A DNA stretch of 36,305 nucleotides from Gilliamella sp. Pas-s25 (GCF_009795885.1 NZ_WTEV01000026.1:1-36305), one strand, 5' to 3'. Positions 1-8,054 are shown, counted from the first letter of the stretch. Numbers and translations: made by a program. Notes: a model not told the origin generated them from the sequence alone.

Positions 1-169
1 AGTTATGGTTGTTTTTTGCAGAATTATTATAACTCACATCATGCCGTCTAAAAAATAATCACGAAAGATCAACACGCCCTAGTTAAATTGCATTAAATTA
101 TGTAGTAATATCATCATATTGATGTTAAATCAAAATATAAAAATTAAAACTAAAAAATAAGGAATTATT

Positions 170-967
170 ATGGGAATACAAAAAGTTATGGTAACTCCGT
201 GCAAATCTGAAAAAGAATTGTTAGAACATTTTGGTTGTTATGGTTTCGAAAAACAGCTCAATTTTTATGAGATAATTGGTGATAGTGATTGGCAAATAGA
301 TATCGATCAGGGTGTTATACATTTTGGTAATGATATCACCTTTTCAATTCAATTATTAGGGAGCTTCTCTTTATCGTCTGAAACATGGCTTTGGTCTTGG
401 AATAATGAAACATCACAGTTACCCATGCCTGTTATTGAACAAGCACTGAGTTTAAAACACTATGGTCAAGAAAATAGCATTGATTTATTCACTATTGGTC
501 AATGTGTTGCTACACAGGAAGATTTACATAAAATAGGTGTAATTACTGCAGGAATGTTTGACACAAATGGATATTATCTTGCTAATTTTGGTCAAGGAAT
601 AGCCTTGGTAACGGTTAAAAAAAGTCAGGTCGAGCAAAAAAATAATCATCAACATTCAACGTTCAATATTTTACCAAAATTTATGCAAAATTTATTCTCA
701 CGTTCTTCATCTGACAACAGCCATGATATCAATCATATTGAGCAGAACGGAAGTAATCAAGCTCAAATTTTTGAAACGTTTTCCCAATTCATTTCAAACT
801 TTGAGGTTAATCATTATCAAGCTCTTAAATATTACCTAATAGCTAAAGATTATCAAATTGAACCAGATAATTTAACAGATCATACCTCCCTTGTTGCTAT
901 AAAAGGGAAAGAGCAAATTATTGCTAAATTCGATCAACAAGCTCGCTTAATTAGTCTAAATGGATAA
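170..967 (+). CDS. DUF6882 family protein
   Basis: This 265-aa protein has no signal peptide or membrane segment and is probably cytoplasmic. Residues ~15-150 match the DUF6882 pattern as I remember it: an EKQ...F motif near the start, an IQLLGSFS strand, the WLWSWNN motif near residue 75, and YYLANFGQGIALVTV near residues 134-148. The segment from ~150 to 200 is polar and low in complexity (Q, N, S, H rich) and looks like a linker; the last ~65 residues may be a second small domain. The start is backed by AAGGA six bases upstream. The family has no known biochemical role; its members often lie in polymorphic-toxin or immunity neighbourhoods. The gene is convergent with rtcR and they share a terminator-like hairpin. 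Confidence 0.75.
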   Translation: MGIQKVMVTPCKSEKELLEHFGCYGFEKQLNFYEIIGDSDWQIDIDQGVIHFGNDITFSIQLLGSFSLSSETWLWSWNNETSQLPMPVIEQALSLKHYGQENSIDLFTIGQCVATQEDLHKIGVITAGMFDTNGYYLANFGQGIALVTVKKSQVEQKNNHQHSTFNILPKFMQNLFSRSSSDNSHDINHIEQNGSNQAQIFETFSQFISNFEVNHYQALKYYLIAKDYQIEPDNLTDHTSLVAIKGKEQIIAKFDQQARLISLNG

Positions 968-974
968 ACACAGT

Positions 975-1018
975 TATCAGTAAGAATCTTTTCATTCATG
1001 AAATAGATTTTACTGATA
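975..1018. terminator. Hairpin between convergent genes
   Basis: Arms TATCAGTAA (975-983) and TTACTGATA (1010-1018) pair perfectly. An inner AATC/GATT pair continues the stem after one bulged G. It lies between two convergent stop codons, as expected for a bidirectional terminator. No strong T-run follows on either side. Confidence 0.6.
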
Positions 1019-1024
1019 CATTTA

Positions 1025-2641
1025 TTAAGATTGATGAATCACCTCCCAACTCAAGCCAAATTTCGCTAAATATTTCTTTAGTCGATCAGCGTCATTACTG
1101 CGTTGTTTTTTGGTGCGAGAAACGGCAAATAAATGTCGGCCTGCGGCAGATAATGTTTCACTTTTTTGGCATATTTCGATCACTTTTTCTAGTTGGTAGC
1201 GATCAAATTCATCGATATCAGTTGGGATTAAAGAATTATCATTTTTGCTTTGTCCCCAGTTTTGTTTTAAGCGCGCAATCTCTTTTTCAACTTGTTCAAG
1301 CGTGATATTAGCTTGTGGTGCTAACGTCGCCATTCGAATAATCGAACTATTTAGTTCACGAAAGTTACCCAACCATAAGGCATCGGGACTGGTGGCAAAG
1401 GTCAAATAGGCGCGTCGTGATTGTTGATTAAAGCGTGGCATGATGCCATATTCTTTGGCATAACGTGCCAACTCATAATCAATGTTCGGTTCAATGTCTT
1501 CTTTACGTTGTGCTAAACTTGGCAGTTGATAACCCCATAAGTTAATTCTGGCGAACAGATCTTCTCGAAACTCGCCTTGTTTTATTGCCTGTTTCAGATC
1601 TTTATTCGTGCCAGCGATTAACTGAAAATTACTCTGGATCGGTTTATCACTACCAAATGGATAAAATTGCTTTTCTTCAATCGCTTTTAATAACATGGCC
1701 TGCTCATCAAGCCCCAGTTCACCAATTTCATCTAAAAACAATAAACCGCCATCGGCATTTTTAAGTAATCCAGTGCGGGCAAGATTAGCGCCAGTAAAGG
1801 CGCCTTTAACATGACCAAACAAGGTTGACATTGCACTATCGCCACGCAACGTGGCGCAATTGATTTCAACAAACTGACCGCTAATTTGATGATTATTGTG
1901 TTTTAGCAAATAAATCTGTTTAGCCAAAAATGATTTACCTGCACCTGTAGGCCCACACAATAAAATAGGTGCATGCGATCGACTAGCGACTTGTTCTATT
2001 TCGGCAATTAACTGATTGAATTGTTGATTACACGTTGCGATACCTGACTTTAATAAATCGGTTGCTTGATGGGCATATTGTTGAAAACGAGTTAAGATTT
2101 TATCGTAACGATGCAAATTTAAATCGATGATATTCATTTTACCGCAAGGCACTTGCCTAATCAGTTCATTTTCGGTTAACTCCATATAAGATTGCGAGGC
2201 AGACTGATGTTTCTCTGGCGGTGACATTTGTAATAATTTAGCGGGATAATAGCGTGATTCAGCCAGTAAAAACCAACAAATCTGAGCAACATGTGTGCCT
2301 GTTGTAATATGAACATAATAGTTTTCTTGTTCTGGATTAAATGCGTAATTCTTCGCAATATCAAAAAGACAGGTATAAACTTGCTCAAAATCCCATGGAT
2401 CGTTTATGTTTATTGCAATTGGTGTTACTTTGATTTGCGGTGATAAAGCTTTAATATCTTTAATCACTTCACAAAGCAGATGATAATCATTTTGGTAATA
2501 AAGTAGTTCTAACCGATTAAAGCCTATCTCTGACTGATAACATAAATCAATAGTCGGTCGCCAATGCCGCCAACGTCGTTTACCTTTACCACGTTGATCC
2601 AGTACATTTCCTAAAAAACCAAATACTACATTCTTTTTCAT
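1025..2641 (-). CDS. rtcR: RtcR, CARF-domain sigma-54 activator of RNA repair
   Basis: RtcR switches on rtc RNA-repair genes by activating sigma-54 RNA polymerase when damaged RNA is sensed. The first ~180 residues are the CARF-type sensor; the HITTGTH motif near residues 111-117 is the conserved ligand-site strand. The AAA+ domain follows, with Walker A GPTGAGKS at 230-237, the sigma-54 contact loop GAFTGA at 280-285, and Walker B LLFLDEIGE at 300-308. The C-terminal ~50 residues contain an HTH-like segment. The length (538 aa) is normal for RtcR. It is divergent from the slipin-rtcB operon, whose sigma-54 promoter is at 2787-2803. Known family biology: RtcR stays inactive until its CARF domain is engaged, with tRNA fragments as proposed ligands. 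Identification is very secure. Confidence 0.96.
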   Translation of the reverse strand: MKKNVVFGFLGNVLDQRGKGKRRWRHWRPTIDLCYQSEIGFNRLELLYYQNDYHLLCEVIKDIKALSPQIKVTPIAININDPWDFEQVYTCLFDIAKNYAFNPEQENYYVHITTGTHVAQICWFLLAESRYYPAKLLQMSPPEKHQSASQSYMELTENELIRQVPCGKMNIIDLNLHRYDKILTRFQQYAHQATDLLKSGIATCNQQFNQLIAEIEQVASRSHAPILLCGPTGAGKSFLAKQIYLLKHNNHQISGQFVEINCATLRGDSAMSTLFGHVKGAFTGANLARTGLLKNADGGLLFLDEIGELGLDEQAMLLKAIEEKQFYPFGSDKPIQSNFQLIAGTNKDLKQAIKQGEFREDLFARINLWGYQLPSLAQRKEDIEPNIDYELARYAKEYGIMPRFNQQSRRAYLTFATSPDALWLGNFRELNSSIIRMATLAPQANITLEQVEKEIARLKQNWGQSKNDNSLIPTDIDEFDRYQLEKVIEICQKSETLSAAGRHLFAVSRTKKQRSNDADRLKKYLAKFGLSWEVIHQS

Positions 2642-2661
2642 TTTTATAAATATTTATAAAA
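2642..2661. promoter_or_regulatory. 20-bp perfect palindrome, candidate RtcR enhancer site
   Basis: The sequence TTTTATAAATATTTATAAAA is a perfect palindrome just upstream of the rtcR start and about 125 bp upstream of the sigma-54 promoter. That is a typical distance for an activator-binding upstream site. The whole interval to 2786 is extremely AT-rich, so chance palindromes are likely; assignment to RtcR is inference. Confidence 0.3.
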
Positions 2662-2786
2662 TAATATATAAAATTATAATAAATCAGTAATAAAAAAACC
2701 ATTACAATTCAATCTTAATATATAAATTATTTTTTATTTAATTATAAATCAATTAATTATATTTTTATTTTAATATTTTGTATTTT

Positions 2787-2803
2787 TTGGCACGCTTTTC
2801 GCA
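2787..2803 (+). promoter_or_regulatory. Sigma-54 (-24/-12) promoter of the slipin-rtcB operon
   Basis: TTGGCACG at 2787-2794, a four-base spacer CTTT, then TCGCA at 2799-2803. This matches the sigma-54 consensus TGGCACG-N4-TTGC with one mismatch. The GG and GC doublets have the required spacing (G2790 to C2802). Transcription should begin near 2814, giving an untranslated leader of ~490 nt. Together with the divergent rtcR this is a standard RtcR-RpoN control region. Confidence 0.9.
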
Positions 2804-2952
2804 ATATTACCTATACCTAAGCAAACAAAACTGTTTTTGATAACAGAAAGGTACATAGCGAATACTTAAGCGAATTATCTATAAGATGAAAACGTAAAAG
2901 ATTATCAACATGTATTCCTGATTGGGTGATTAGGTTGCTGTGTAGAAGCAAT

Positions 2953-3027
2953 TTTTGAATAGTTCATTAGGTTAGAACAATCGACACCATCGATATGTAG
3001 TAGGTTCGAGTCCTACTTCAAAAACCA
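2953..3027 (+). ncRNA. tRNA-like RNA module in the RtcR-controlled leader
   Basis: The 75-nt segment folds as a near-canonical tRNA. Acceptor stem TTTTGAA (2953-2959) pairs with TTCAAAA (3017-3023), followed by discriminator A3024 and encoded CCA (3025-3027). T2952 could add an eighth pair with A3024. T8 and A9 (2960-2961) precede a D arm GTTC/GAAC (2962-2965, 2975-2978) with A14, G18G19 and A21 in the loop. The anticodon arm is ATCGA/TCGAT (2980-2984, 2990-2994) with only five loop bases, CACCA. Opened by one pair it gives a 7-base loop lacking U33. The T arm is GTAGG/CCTAC (3000-3004, 3012-3016) with loop TTCGAGT. A hairpin TTGCT/AGCAA (2935-2951) abuts its 5' end. It sits in the untranslated leader. 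Bacterial Y RNAs in some rtc operons carry tRNA-like modules, but no Ro60/Rsr gene is seen here. It probably cannot decode. Confidence 0.88.
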
Positions 3028-3064
3028 AAAAACAAAAGAAGTAATAAACACAGTCAGTGATCGT

Positions 3065-3240
3065 GTTGGATAAGAAAGGAATAAAGTTGTATGGCATTAA
3101 ACTTATCCACTAGTTTAAACCGATTAACTTAGTTACTAATTAGGATGACTAAGATAAAAAAACTGAATAATAGGCAGAAAGTTAAATACCAATAAGAAGG
3201 GTTATTTTCTTATTCGCTTTAATGCTCCCCCTATTATTTC
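3065..3240 (+). ncRNA. Additional structured leader RNA before the slipin gene
   Basis: Downstream of the tRNA-like module the leader contains three further stem systems: GGATAAG (3068-3074) with CTTATCC (3102-3108); CTTAGT (3128-3133) with ACTAAG (3148-3153); and a long closing stem AATAATAGG (3166-3174) with CCTATTATT (3230-3238) that encloses a second hairpin AATAAGAA/TTCTTATT (3191-3198, 3207-3214). TTAAACT (3097-3103) can alternatively pair with AGTTTAA (3112-3118), excluding the first stem. No open reading frame explains the stretch. It may be part of the same noncoding RNA or a cis-regulator of translation. Structure was read by eye and not energy-tested. Confidence 0.55.
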
Positions 3241-3303
3241 GTTACTTAAGCCGTTTAAATTAGCACAAGCACGATGGCTGATTGTCATAAAAAGGACAAT
3301 AAA

Positions 3304-4881
3304 ATGATTAAAACAATTAAAGTAAAAAAATATGAAATTGCCGTGTTATATAAACATGATGAGATCGATCAGATCTTAACAGCGGGTGTATATCGAAAAA
3401 TCGATCCGCTAAATACAATAAGTTACAAAATTATTGATTTAGCATTTCCTAGAGTATCAGATGAAATGACCGAACAGTTACTTAACTTCTATCCAGACAT
3501 CGTTAAACAATATTGTTATTTGGTTGATGTAGCTGATAATGAGATCGCACTACGTTATGAACAACAAAAACTGGTTGAAGTGATTTTACCTGCGACCAAA
3601 ACATTGTATTGGAACAGCTATAAATCGCACTCAATAAAAAAAGTGTTATTACAACAGGATTATGAATTACCAACAGAGATCGCTAACGAATTACTAGAAG
3701 CAAAAAATACTAACACAACAATTACTCATATCGATAAATTGGTTCTACATCATTTTATTCATGAACAAATCGGTACTTTATTTGTTGATAATCAATTAAT
3801 AAAAATCATTGCGCCAGAAACTGTAGTCGGTTACTACCAATTTAAACACACCATCGTACTGGGTAAATTTAACTTACGAGAAAGCCGTATTGATGATCGG
3901 ATCGCTAATGCAATCGAACAACGTGCACCACAACAACTATTACAATTTTGTGTTGCGATGGAAGTTGGCGCTAATGAAGTAGGGCTACGTTATGAAAATG
4001 ATTTACTCGTTGAAATTCTATCACCTGGAACCAAGCGGCTTTACTGGCAAAACGGTGATAAACAACATATAACCAAAGTTGATTTAAACCAAGGATATAC
4101 CTTAAGTAATGAAATAATTGAACAATTATTACAACCAGAATTACGACAAAAAAATATCATTGGTAATAGTGGCATATTGATTGCCCAAGTGCCTGCTTAT
4201 TATGTTGGAATACTAAAGGTAAATGGCAAAATCGAGCAACTGTTAACCGCTGGCATTACCGCCTATTGGCGCTTTAACCGTGAAATATCGGTTGATGTTG
4301 TTGATATGCGCCTACAGACTTTAGAAGTAACGGGACAAGAGATTTTGACCAAAGATAAAGTAAATTTACGTATTAACCTAGTCGCAAACTGGCACTATAC
4401 CGATGTATTAACGGCATTTGAAAAAACAGCAACCCCAGTAGAATTGCTCTACCGTGAGTTACAATTTGGTTTACGTGAAGCGATTGGAACCCGAACACTA
4501 GATGAATTGCTTGAAAATAAAAATATTATTGATGAAGTAGTAACTAAACATGTGCAAATACGTTTAGACGGTTTTGGGTTAACAACGGTTTCGCTTGGCG
4601 TAAAAGATATTATTTTACCCGGTGATATGAAATCGATTTTATCGCAAGTTGTAGAAGCTGAAAAATCAGCACAAGCAAATGTAATTCGCCGTCGAGAAGA
4701 AACTTCAGCCACTCGTTCATTATTAAACACGGCTAAAGTGATGGAAAACAACCCAGTTGCTTTACGCTTGAAAGAGATGGAAACACTAGAACGCATTGCC
4801 GAACGAATCGACAAAATCTCGGTGGTTGGTGGGCTTGATCAAGTGTTACATGGTTTGATTAATATCCAACCGAAAATGTAG
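3304..4881 (+). CDS. Slipin-like SPFH protein with repeated N-terminal motifs
   Basis: This 525-aa SPFH/prohibitin-family protein is the first gene of the sigma-54 operon. I chose ATG 3304 because AAGGA lies seven bases upstream; an earlier in-frame ATG at 3274 lacks one. The N-terminal two thirds holds five copies of a ~30-residue motif, at about 5-33, 73-103, 149-179, 218-249 and 295-323, each with a pattern like 'neigLry.nkl.eilaPgt..yw'. The SPFH core follows (about 325-450: VDMRLQTLEVTGQEILTKDK), then an E/R-rich helix (VVEAEKSAQANVIRRREE). No hydrophobic hairpin is seen, so membrane attachment would be peripheral or absent. SPFH proteins form large ring or cage scaffolds. Slipins recur in rtcB operons of other bacteria, but their role in RNA repair is unknown. 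Confidence 0.85.
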   Translation: MIKTIKVKKYEIAVLYKHDEIDQILTAGVYRKIDPLNTISYKIIDLAFPRVSDEMTEQLLNFYPDIVKQYCYLVDVADNEIALRYEQQKLVEVILPATKTLYWNSYKSHSIKKVLLQQDYELPTEIANELLEAKNTNTTITHIDKLVLHHFIHEQIGTLFVDNQLIKIIAPETVVGYYQFKHTIVLGKFNLRESRIDDRIANAIEQRAPQQLLQFCVAMEVGANEVGLRYENDLLVEILSPGTKRLYWQNGDKQHITKVDLNQGYTLSNEIIEQLLQPELRQKNIIGNSGILIAQVPAYYVGILKVNGKIEQLLTAGITAYWRFNREISVDVVDMRLQTLEVTGQEILTKDKVNLRINLVANWHYTDVLTAFEKTATPVELLYRELQFGLREAIGTRTLDELLENKNIIDEVVTKHVQIRLDGFGLTTVSLGVKDIILPGDMKSILSQVVEAEKSAQANVIRRREETSATRSLLNTAKVMENNPVALRLKEMETLERIAERIDKISVVGGLDQVLHGLINIQPKM

Positions 4882-4912
4882 ATATAACCGTAAATATAAC
4901 CAAAAATATAAC

Positions 4913-4937
4913 ATCATGCCATTAACCACGGCATGAT
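4913..4937 (+). other. Intercistronic hairpin, slipin/rtcB
   Basis: ATCATGCC (4913-4920) pairs with GGCATGAT (4930-4937) around a nine-base loop. It buries the upstream in-frame ATG at 4933, supporting rtcB translation from 4957. There is no T-run, so it is more likely an mRNA-stability or processing element than a terminator. Confidence 0.5.
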
Positions 4938-4956
4938 AAAACCAAGGAATGAAAAA

Positions 4957-6177
4957 ATGAATCAATATGAAGTATTAAAAGCCGAAAATGCTAAGCCAAT
5001 AAAAATGTGGACAAAAGGTGTACCTGTTGAAGATGAAGCTAAATCACAATTAACCAAAACCGCACAATTACCATTTATTTTTAAACATATCGCTGTAATG
5101 CCCGATGTGCATGTAGGTAAAGGATCGACTATTGGTAGTGTGATCCCAACCATAGGCGCAATTATTCCAGCGGCAGTGGGTGTTGATATTGGTTGTGGAA
5201 TGATTGCGGTGCAAACATCCTTAATGGCGAGGGATTTGCCTGATAATTTATTACCGTTACGGCATGAAATTGAAAAAGCGGTACCGCATGGCCTAACACC
5301 AAAACATAAAGGGCGAGATAGCGGTAGCTGGCAAAATCCACCATCACTAATCGATGGCTATTGGCAACAGCTATTACCAGGTTTTGAAAAATTAACCGAA
5401 AAATACCCACGGTTTTTAAATACCAATAACTACCGACATTTAGGCACACTCGGTACCGGCAACCATTTTATCGAAATCTGTTTAGACGAAGCCGATCGAG
5501 TTTGGATTATGTTGCATAGTGGATCACGTGGTGTAGGTAATGCCATTGGCAGCTTTTTTATAGAAATGGCTAAAAAAGATATGGAAACCCATATCAAAAA
5601 TCTACCTGATAAAGATTTGGCTTATTTACAAGAAGGCACTGAACATTTTCAAGATTATGTTGATGCCGTACATTGGGCACAAGAATTTGCAAGGCTCAAC
5701 CGTGAAGCGATGATGAATAATGTCATCTTAGCAATGCGTAAAGTCATTAGTAAACCGTTTACTACACATATGTCGGCGGTTAATTGTCACCATAACTATG
5801 TGCAAAAAGAACAGCATTTTGGTGAAGATATTTTTATTACTCGTAAAGGCGCGGTATCAGCTCGTAAAGGTGAACTAGGGATTATTCCGGGCTCAATGGG
5901 CGCTAAAAGCTATATTGTCCGCGGACTTGGTAATGAAGAAAGTTTTTGTTCATGCTCACATGGTGCTGGTCGAGTTATGAGCCGAACAGCGGCAAAAAAA
6001 CAATTTACCATTGAAGACCAAATCAAAGCCACCGCACATGTTGAATGCCGTAAAGATGCTAATGTGATTGATGAAATTCCAATGGCATACAAAGATATTG
6101 ATGCGGTAATGACTGCCCAAAATGAACTGGTCGAAATAGTCCATCAATTACGGCAAGTTGTGTGTGTGAAAGGGTAA
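4957..6177 (+). CDS. rtcB: RtcB, RNA-splicing ligase
   Basis: RtcB joins RNA ends bearing 2',3'-cyclic phosphate or 3'-phosphate to 5'-OH ends, using GTP and Mn2+. At 406 aa it is full length. Metal ligands and active-site motifs are all visible: VDIGCGM with D77 and C80; GTGNHFIE with H170; HSGSRGVG with H187; VNCHHNYV with H278/H279; and the guanylylated histidine H335 in SCSHGAGR. The start at 4957 has AAGGA eight bases upstream; an earlier ATG at 4933 falls inside a hairpin and lacks a ribosome site. It lies 75 bp after the slipin gene, presumably on the same sigma-54 transcript. The usual partner RtcA (3'-phosphate cyclase) is missing here. It presumably repairs tRNA or rRNA cleaved by endonuclease toxins. 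Confidence 0.97.
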   Translation: MNQYEVLKAENAKPIKMWTKGVPVEDEAKSQLTKTAQLPFIFKHIAVMPDVHVGKGSTIGSVIPTIGAIIPAAVGVDIGCGMIAVQTSLMARDLPDNLLPLRHEIEKAVPHGLTPKHKGRDSGSWQNPPSLIDGYWQQLLPGFEKLTEKYPRFLNTNNYRHLGTLGTGNHFIEICLDEADRVWIMLHSGSRGVGNAIGSFFIEMAKKDMETHIKNLPDKDLAYLQEGTEHFQDYVDAVHWAQEFARLNREAMMNNVILAMRKVISKPFTTHMSAVNCHHNYVQKEQHFGEDIFITRKGAVSARKGELGIIPGSMGAKSYIVRGLGNEESFCSCSHGAGRVMSRTAAKKQFTIEDQIKATAHVECRKDANVIDEIPMAYKDIDAVMTAQNELVEIVHQLRQVVCVKG

Positions 6178-6179
6178 AA

Positions 6180-6205
6180 AATATCGAGGAGCAATCCTCG
6201 ATATT
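6180..6205 (+). other. Strong hairpin after rtcB
   Basis: AATATCGAGGA (6180-6190) pairs over 11 bp with TCCTCGATATT (6195-6205) around a GCAA tetraloop. It starts three bases after the rtcB stop. No T-run follows, so it may protect the mRNA 3' end or act as a weak terminator, attenuating read-through to the gene at 6341. Confidence 0.6.
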
Positions 6206-6340
6206 GGTGGAAATAAAAATATAAACAACTTCAATTATATCAATTACAATCTAAAAATAATGCATAACTATCGCGATTATTCAATTTAATTTAAATAACT
6301 GATTAATCATTCTAACAATAAAATATTTAAAGGATTAACG

Positions 6341-7948
6341 ATGAAAGAAAATACTCAAAATTCAACCACAGAACCCTCAAATAGGGCGACTACTCAACCA
6401 TTTCCAATGGTATGGGATAACAATAAAATCAGTATTTATCAGTTTTTACTGCCTTACCAACATGCTGAAAAACTGCCTGAAATAGCCCAAACACTCCCTG
6501 ATGAATCATCTGATGATACAAAATTAAAATGGGCAGCAGGGGCGATGGATGGGGTTAGCAATCATCATGGCGCATCATCTGAACAAACATGTGTTGAAGA
6601 AATTTTAACGTTACTAACCACAATATCAACACAACCCAATCAACACGATATCGAAAAACTTTACACCTTAATAAATACGGAAGGTACTTTAAGTTTTATT
6701 GATGATTTAAGTGATGCAATACCAAAAATTGACATTGATTTTGATAAGTTATATGAATTTACCTATTGGTTAGCAACAAATAGCCCTGATCGTGAAATTA
6801 TTAAATTTAGTATTGCCGTATTAGGATGTTTTACTACCGAACAAACAGACTTATTTTTATTATTAGGCATGCATGAAGAGTTTACTTTATATTCAGCCGT
6901 TGCATTACAAAACACCTTATCATCACCCGAAGAAGTCGAAAAAGCCTTAGTTATTTTAGCTAAAAAAGTGGATGGTTGGGGTAGGATCCATATCGTTGAA
7001 CGATTAGTCGGATATCAATTATCATCAACAACTAAAGATTGGTTATTAAGAGCGGGTTATCAAAATAGCGTTATGAACGAATATCTTGCTTATACTTGCG
7101 CAACCACAGGTGAATTAAATCAAGTTTTAGAACAAGATTGTGTTGATTTACCTTTATTAGAATCTGCGGGTGAAATTTTAGAGGCACTCATCATGGGCGG
7201 ACCAGCCGAAGATATGCATTGTTATGAGGAAGGTGCTATTGTTTGTTTAAATTATTTAAAACATTTACTAAAACTACCCTCATTAGCTGAACTCCCCCCT
7301 TTACGAACAGTACTGACTATACGTGATTTTGTTAGCAACCAGCTTAATGAAAGCTATCCTAATTGGGATGAAAAAATAAAAAACGCAATTATTGAAAAAG
7401 CGAATGAGTTTATCTATCAAGATAAATGGTTAGCATTAATTGAGCATGATTTAATAACTGATGATAGCAGAAAATTTTGGCTAGCTGCTGATCTTTACAC
7501 GCAATTTGGATTTGATGCATGGGAGGCGCGTTTTGCATATCAAAAAAATCATCAGGGTGAACAGTGGTATTATTTAATGCAAACCGATGATATACAAAGA
7601 GTACAACAAGTTATGCAGTTAGCTGGGCAACAATATGACTTTACAAAAATCGCAACTGGACCAGCGCTAGAATCTGCATTTGGCATCAAATATAAAGCAC
7701 ACCGTGCATTGGATGCTATTTTACAAGAGCTCAATCGATTTCCGAGTATGGGTGAAGATCTTATATTAATAGGTCTAAACAGCCCAGTAATACGCAATCG
7801 AAACATGGCATTAAATGCCATTGAAGCTTGGGATCGGCAATGTTGGACAGATAAACTAACGCTTGCCCTGCAAGAACTTATTGCAAACGAACCTAATGAT
7901 GAAATTAAACAAAGGTTGGCAACGCTACTTGCTTCGCACAATAGTTAA
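6341..7948 (+). CDS. Unrecognised helical-repeat-like protein, 535 aa
   Basis: I do not recognise a named family. The protein is acidic, has no signal peptide or membrane segment, and begins with a ~20-residue Ser/Thr/Asn-rich disordered tail. From ~130 onward it reads as a run of short amphipathic helices in the style of HEAT or ARM repeats, with a conserved-looking block 'HIVERLVGYQLSSTTKDWLL..GYQNSVMNEYLAY' around 220-255. The C-terminus again looks like HEAT (RNRNMALNAIEAW...LQELIANEPNDEIKQRLATLL). The start has AAAGGA six bases upstream. It begins 163 bp after rtcB with a hairpin between, so co-transcription is uncertain. Proximity suggests a link with the repair operon, possibly as a scaffold; that is inference only. 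Confidence 0.6.
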   Translation: MKENTQNSTTEPSNRATTQPFPMVWDNNKISIYQFLLPYQHAEKLPEIAQTLPDESSDDTKLKWAAGAMDGVSNHHGASSEQTCVEEILTLLTTISTQPNQHDIEKLYTLINTEGTLSFIDDLSDAIPKIDIDFDKLYEFTYWLATNSPDREIIKFSIAVLGCFTTEQTDLFLLLGMHEEFTLYSAVALQNTLSSPEEVEKALVILAKKVDGWGRIHIVERLVGYQLSSTTKDWLLRAGYQNSVMNEYLAYTCATTGELNQVLEQDCVDLPLLESAGEILEALIMGGPAEDMHCYEEGAIVCLNYLKHLLKLPSLAELPPLRTVLTIRDFVSNQLNESYPNWDEKIKNAIIEKANEFIYQDKWLALIEHDLITDDSRKFWLAADLYTQFGFDAWEARFAYQKNHQGEQWYYLMQTDDIQRVQQVMQLAGQQYDFTKIATGPALESAFGIKYKAHRALDAILQELNRFPSMGEDLILIGLNSPVIRNRNMALNAIEAWDRQCWTDKLTLALQELIANEPNDEIKQRLATLLASHNS

Positions 7949-7999
7949 ATATTCTATTTATGTGCTAACAAGCATAAAAATATCGACGCAGTTATGACC

Positions 8000-8054
8000 T
8001 CCCCTAAATGGGGACGGAATTGCCGTTTAAGCTGTAACCAAGTTACAGCTTAAA
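8000..8054. repeat. Cluster of three adjacent palindromes
   Basis: CCCC..GGGG (about 8001-8013), ACGG..CCGT (about 8014-8026), and a 13-bp perfect stem TTTAAGCTGTAAC (8026-8038) with GTTACAGCTTAAA (8042-8054) follow one another. The last has a CAA loop. No T-tract follows on either strand, so they are poor intrinsic terminators. The stacked hairpins next to a degraded island resemble transposon-end or REP-type sequence. The rest of 7949-8173 shows no gene. Confidence 0.45.

Noticed and set aside
2953-3027. A genuine decoding tRNA gene
   Set aside because: The anticodon stem closes to a 5-base loop; opening it to 7 bases gives C at position 33 instead of U. It also lies inside a sigma-54 leader rather than a tRNA operon.
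3274-3303. Upstream slipin start at ATG 3274
   Set aside because: No ribosome site; the ten extra residues have no relation to the repeated N-terminal motif, and AAGGA precedes ATG 3304.
4449-4814. Long open frames opposite slipin, rtcB, the 6341 gene, gap and others
   Set aside because: They are antisense to well-supported genes, have unlikely composition and no ribosome sites.
4933-4956. Upstream rtcB start at ATG 4933
   Set aside because: It lies within the 4913-4937 hairpin and has no ribosome site; 4957 has AAGGA at proper spacing and gives the usual family length.
8026-8054. Rho-independent terminator for the gene at 6341-7948 or the LeuC relic
   Set aside because: The 13-bp stem is strong but there is no T-tract after it on either strand; A-rich sequence follows on the plus strand instead.
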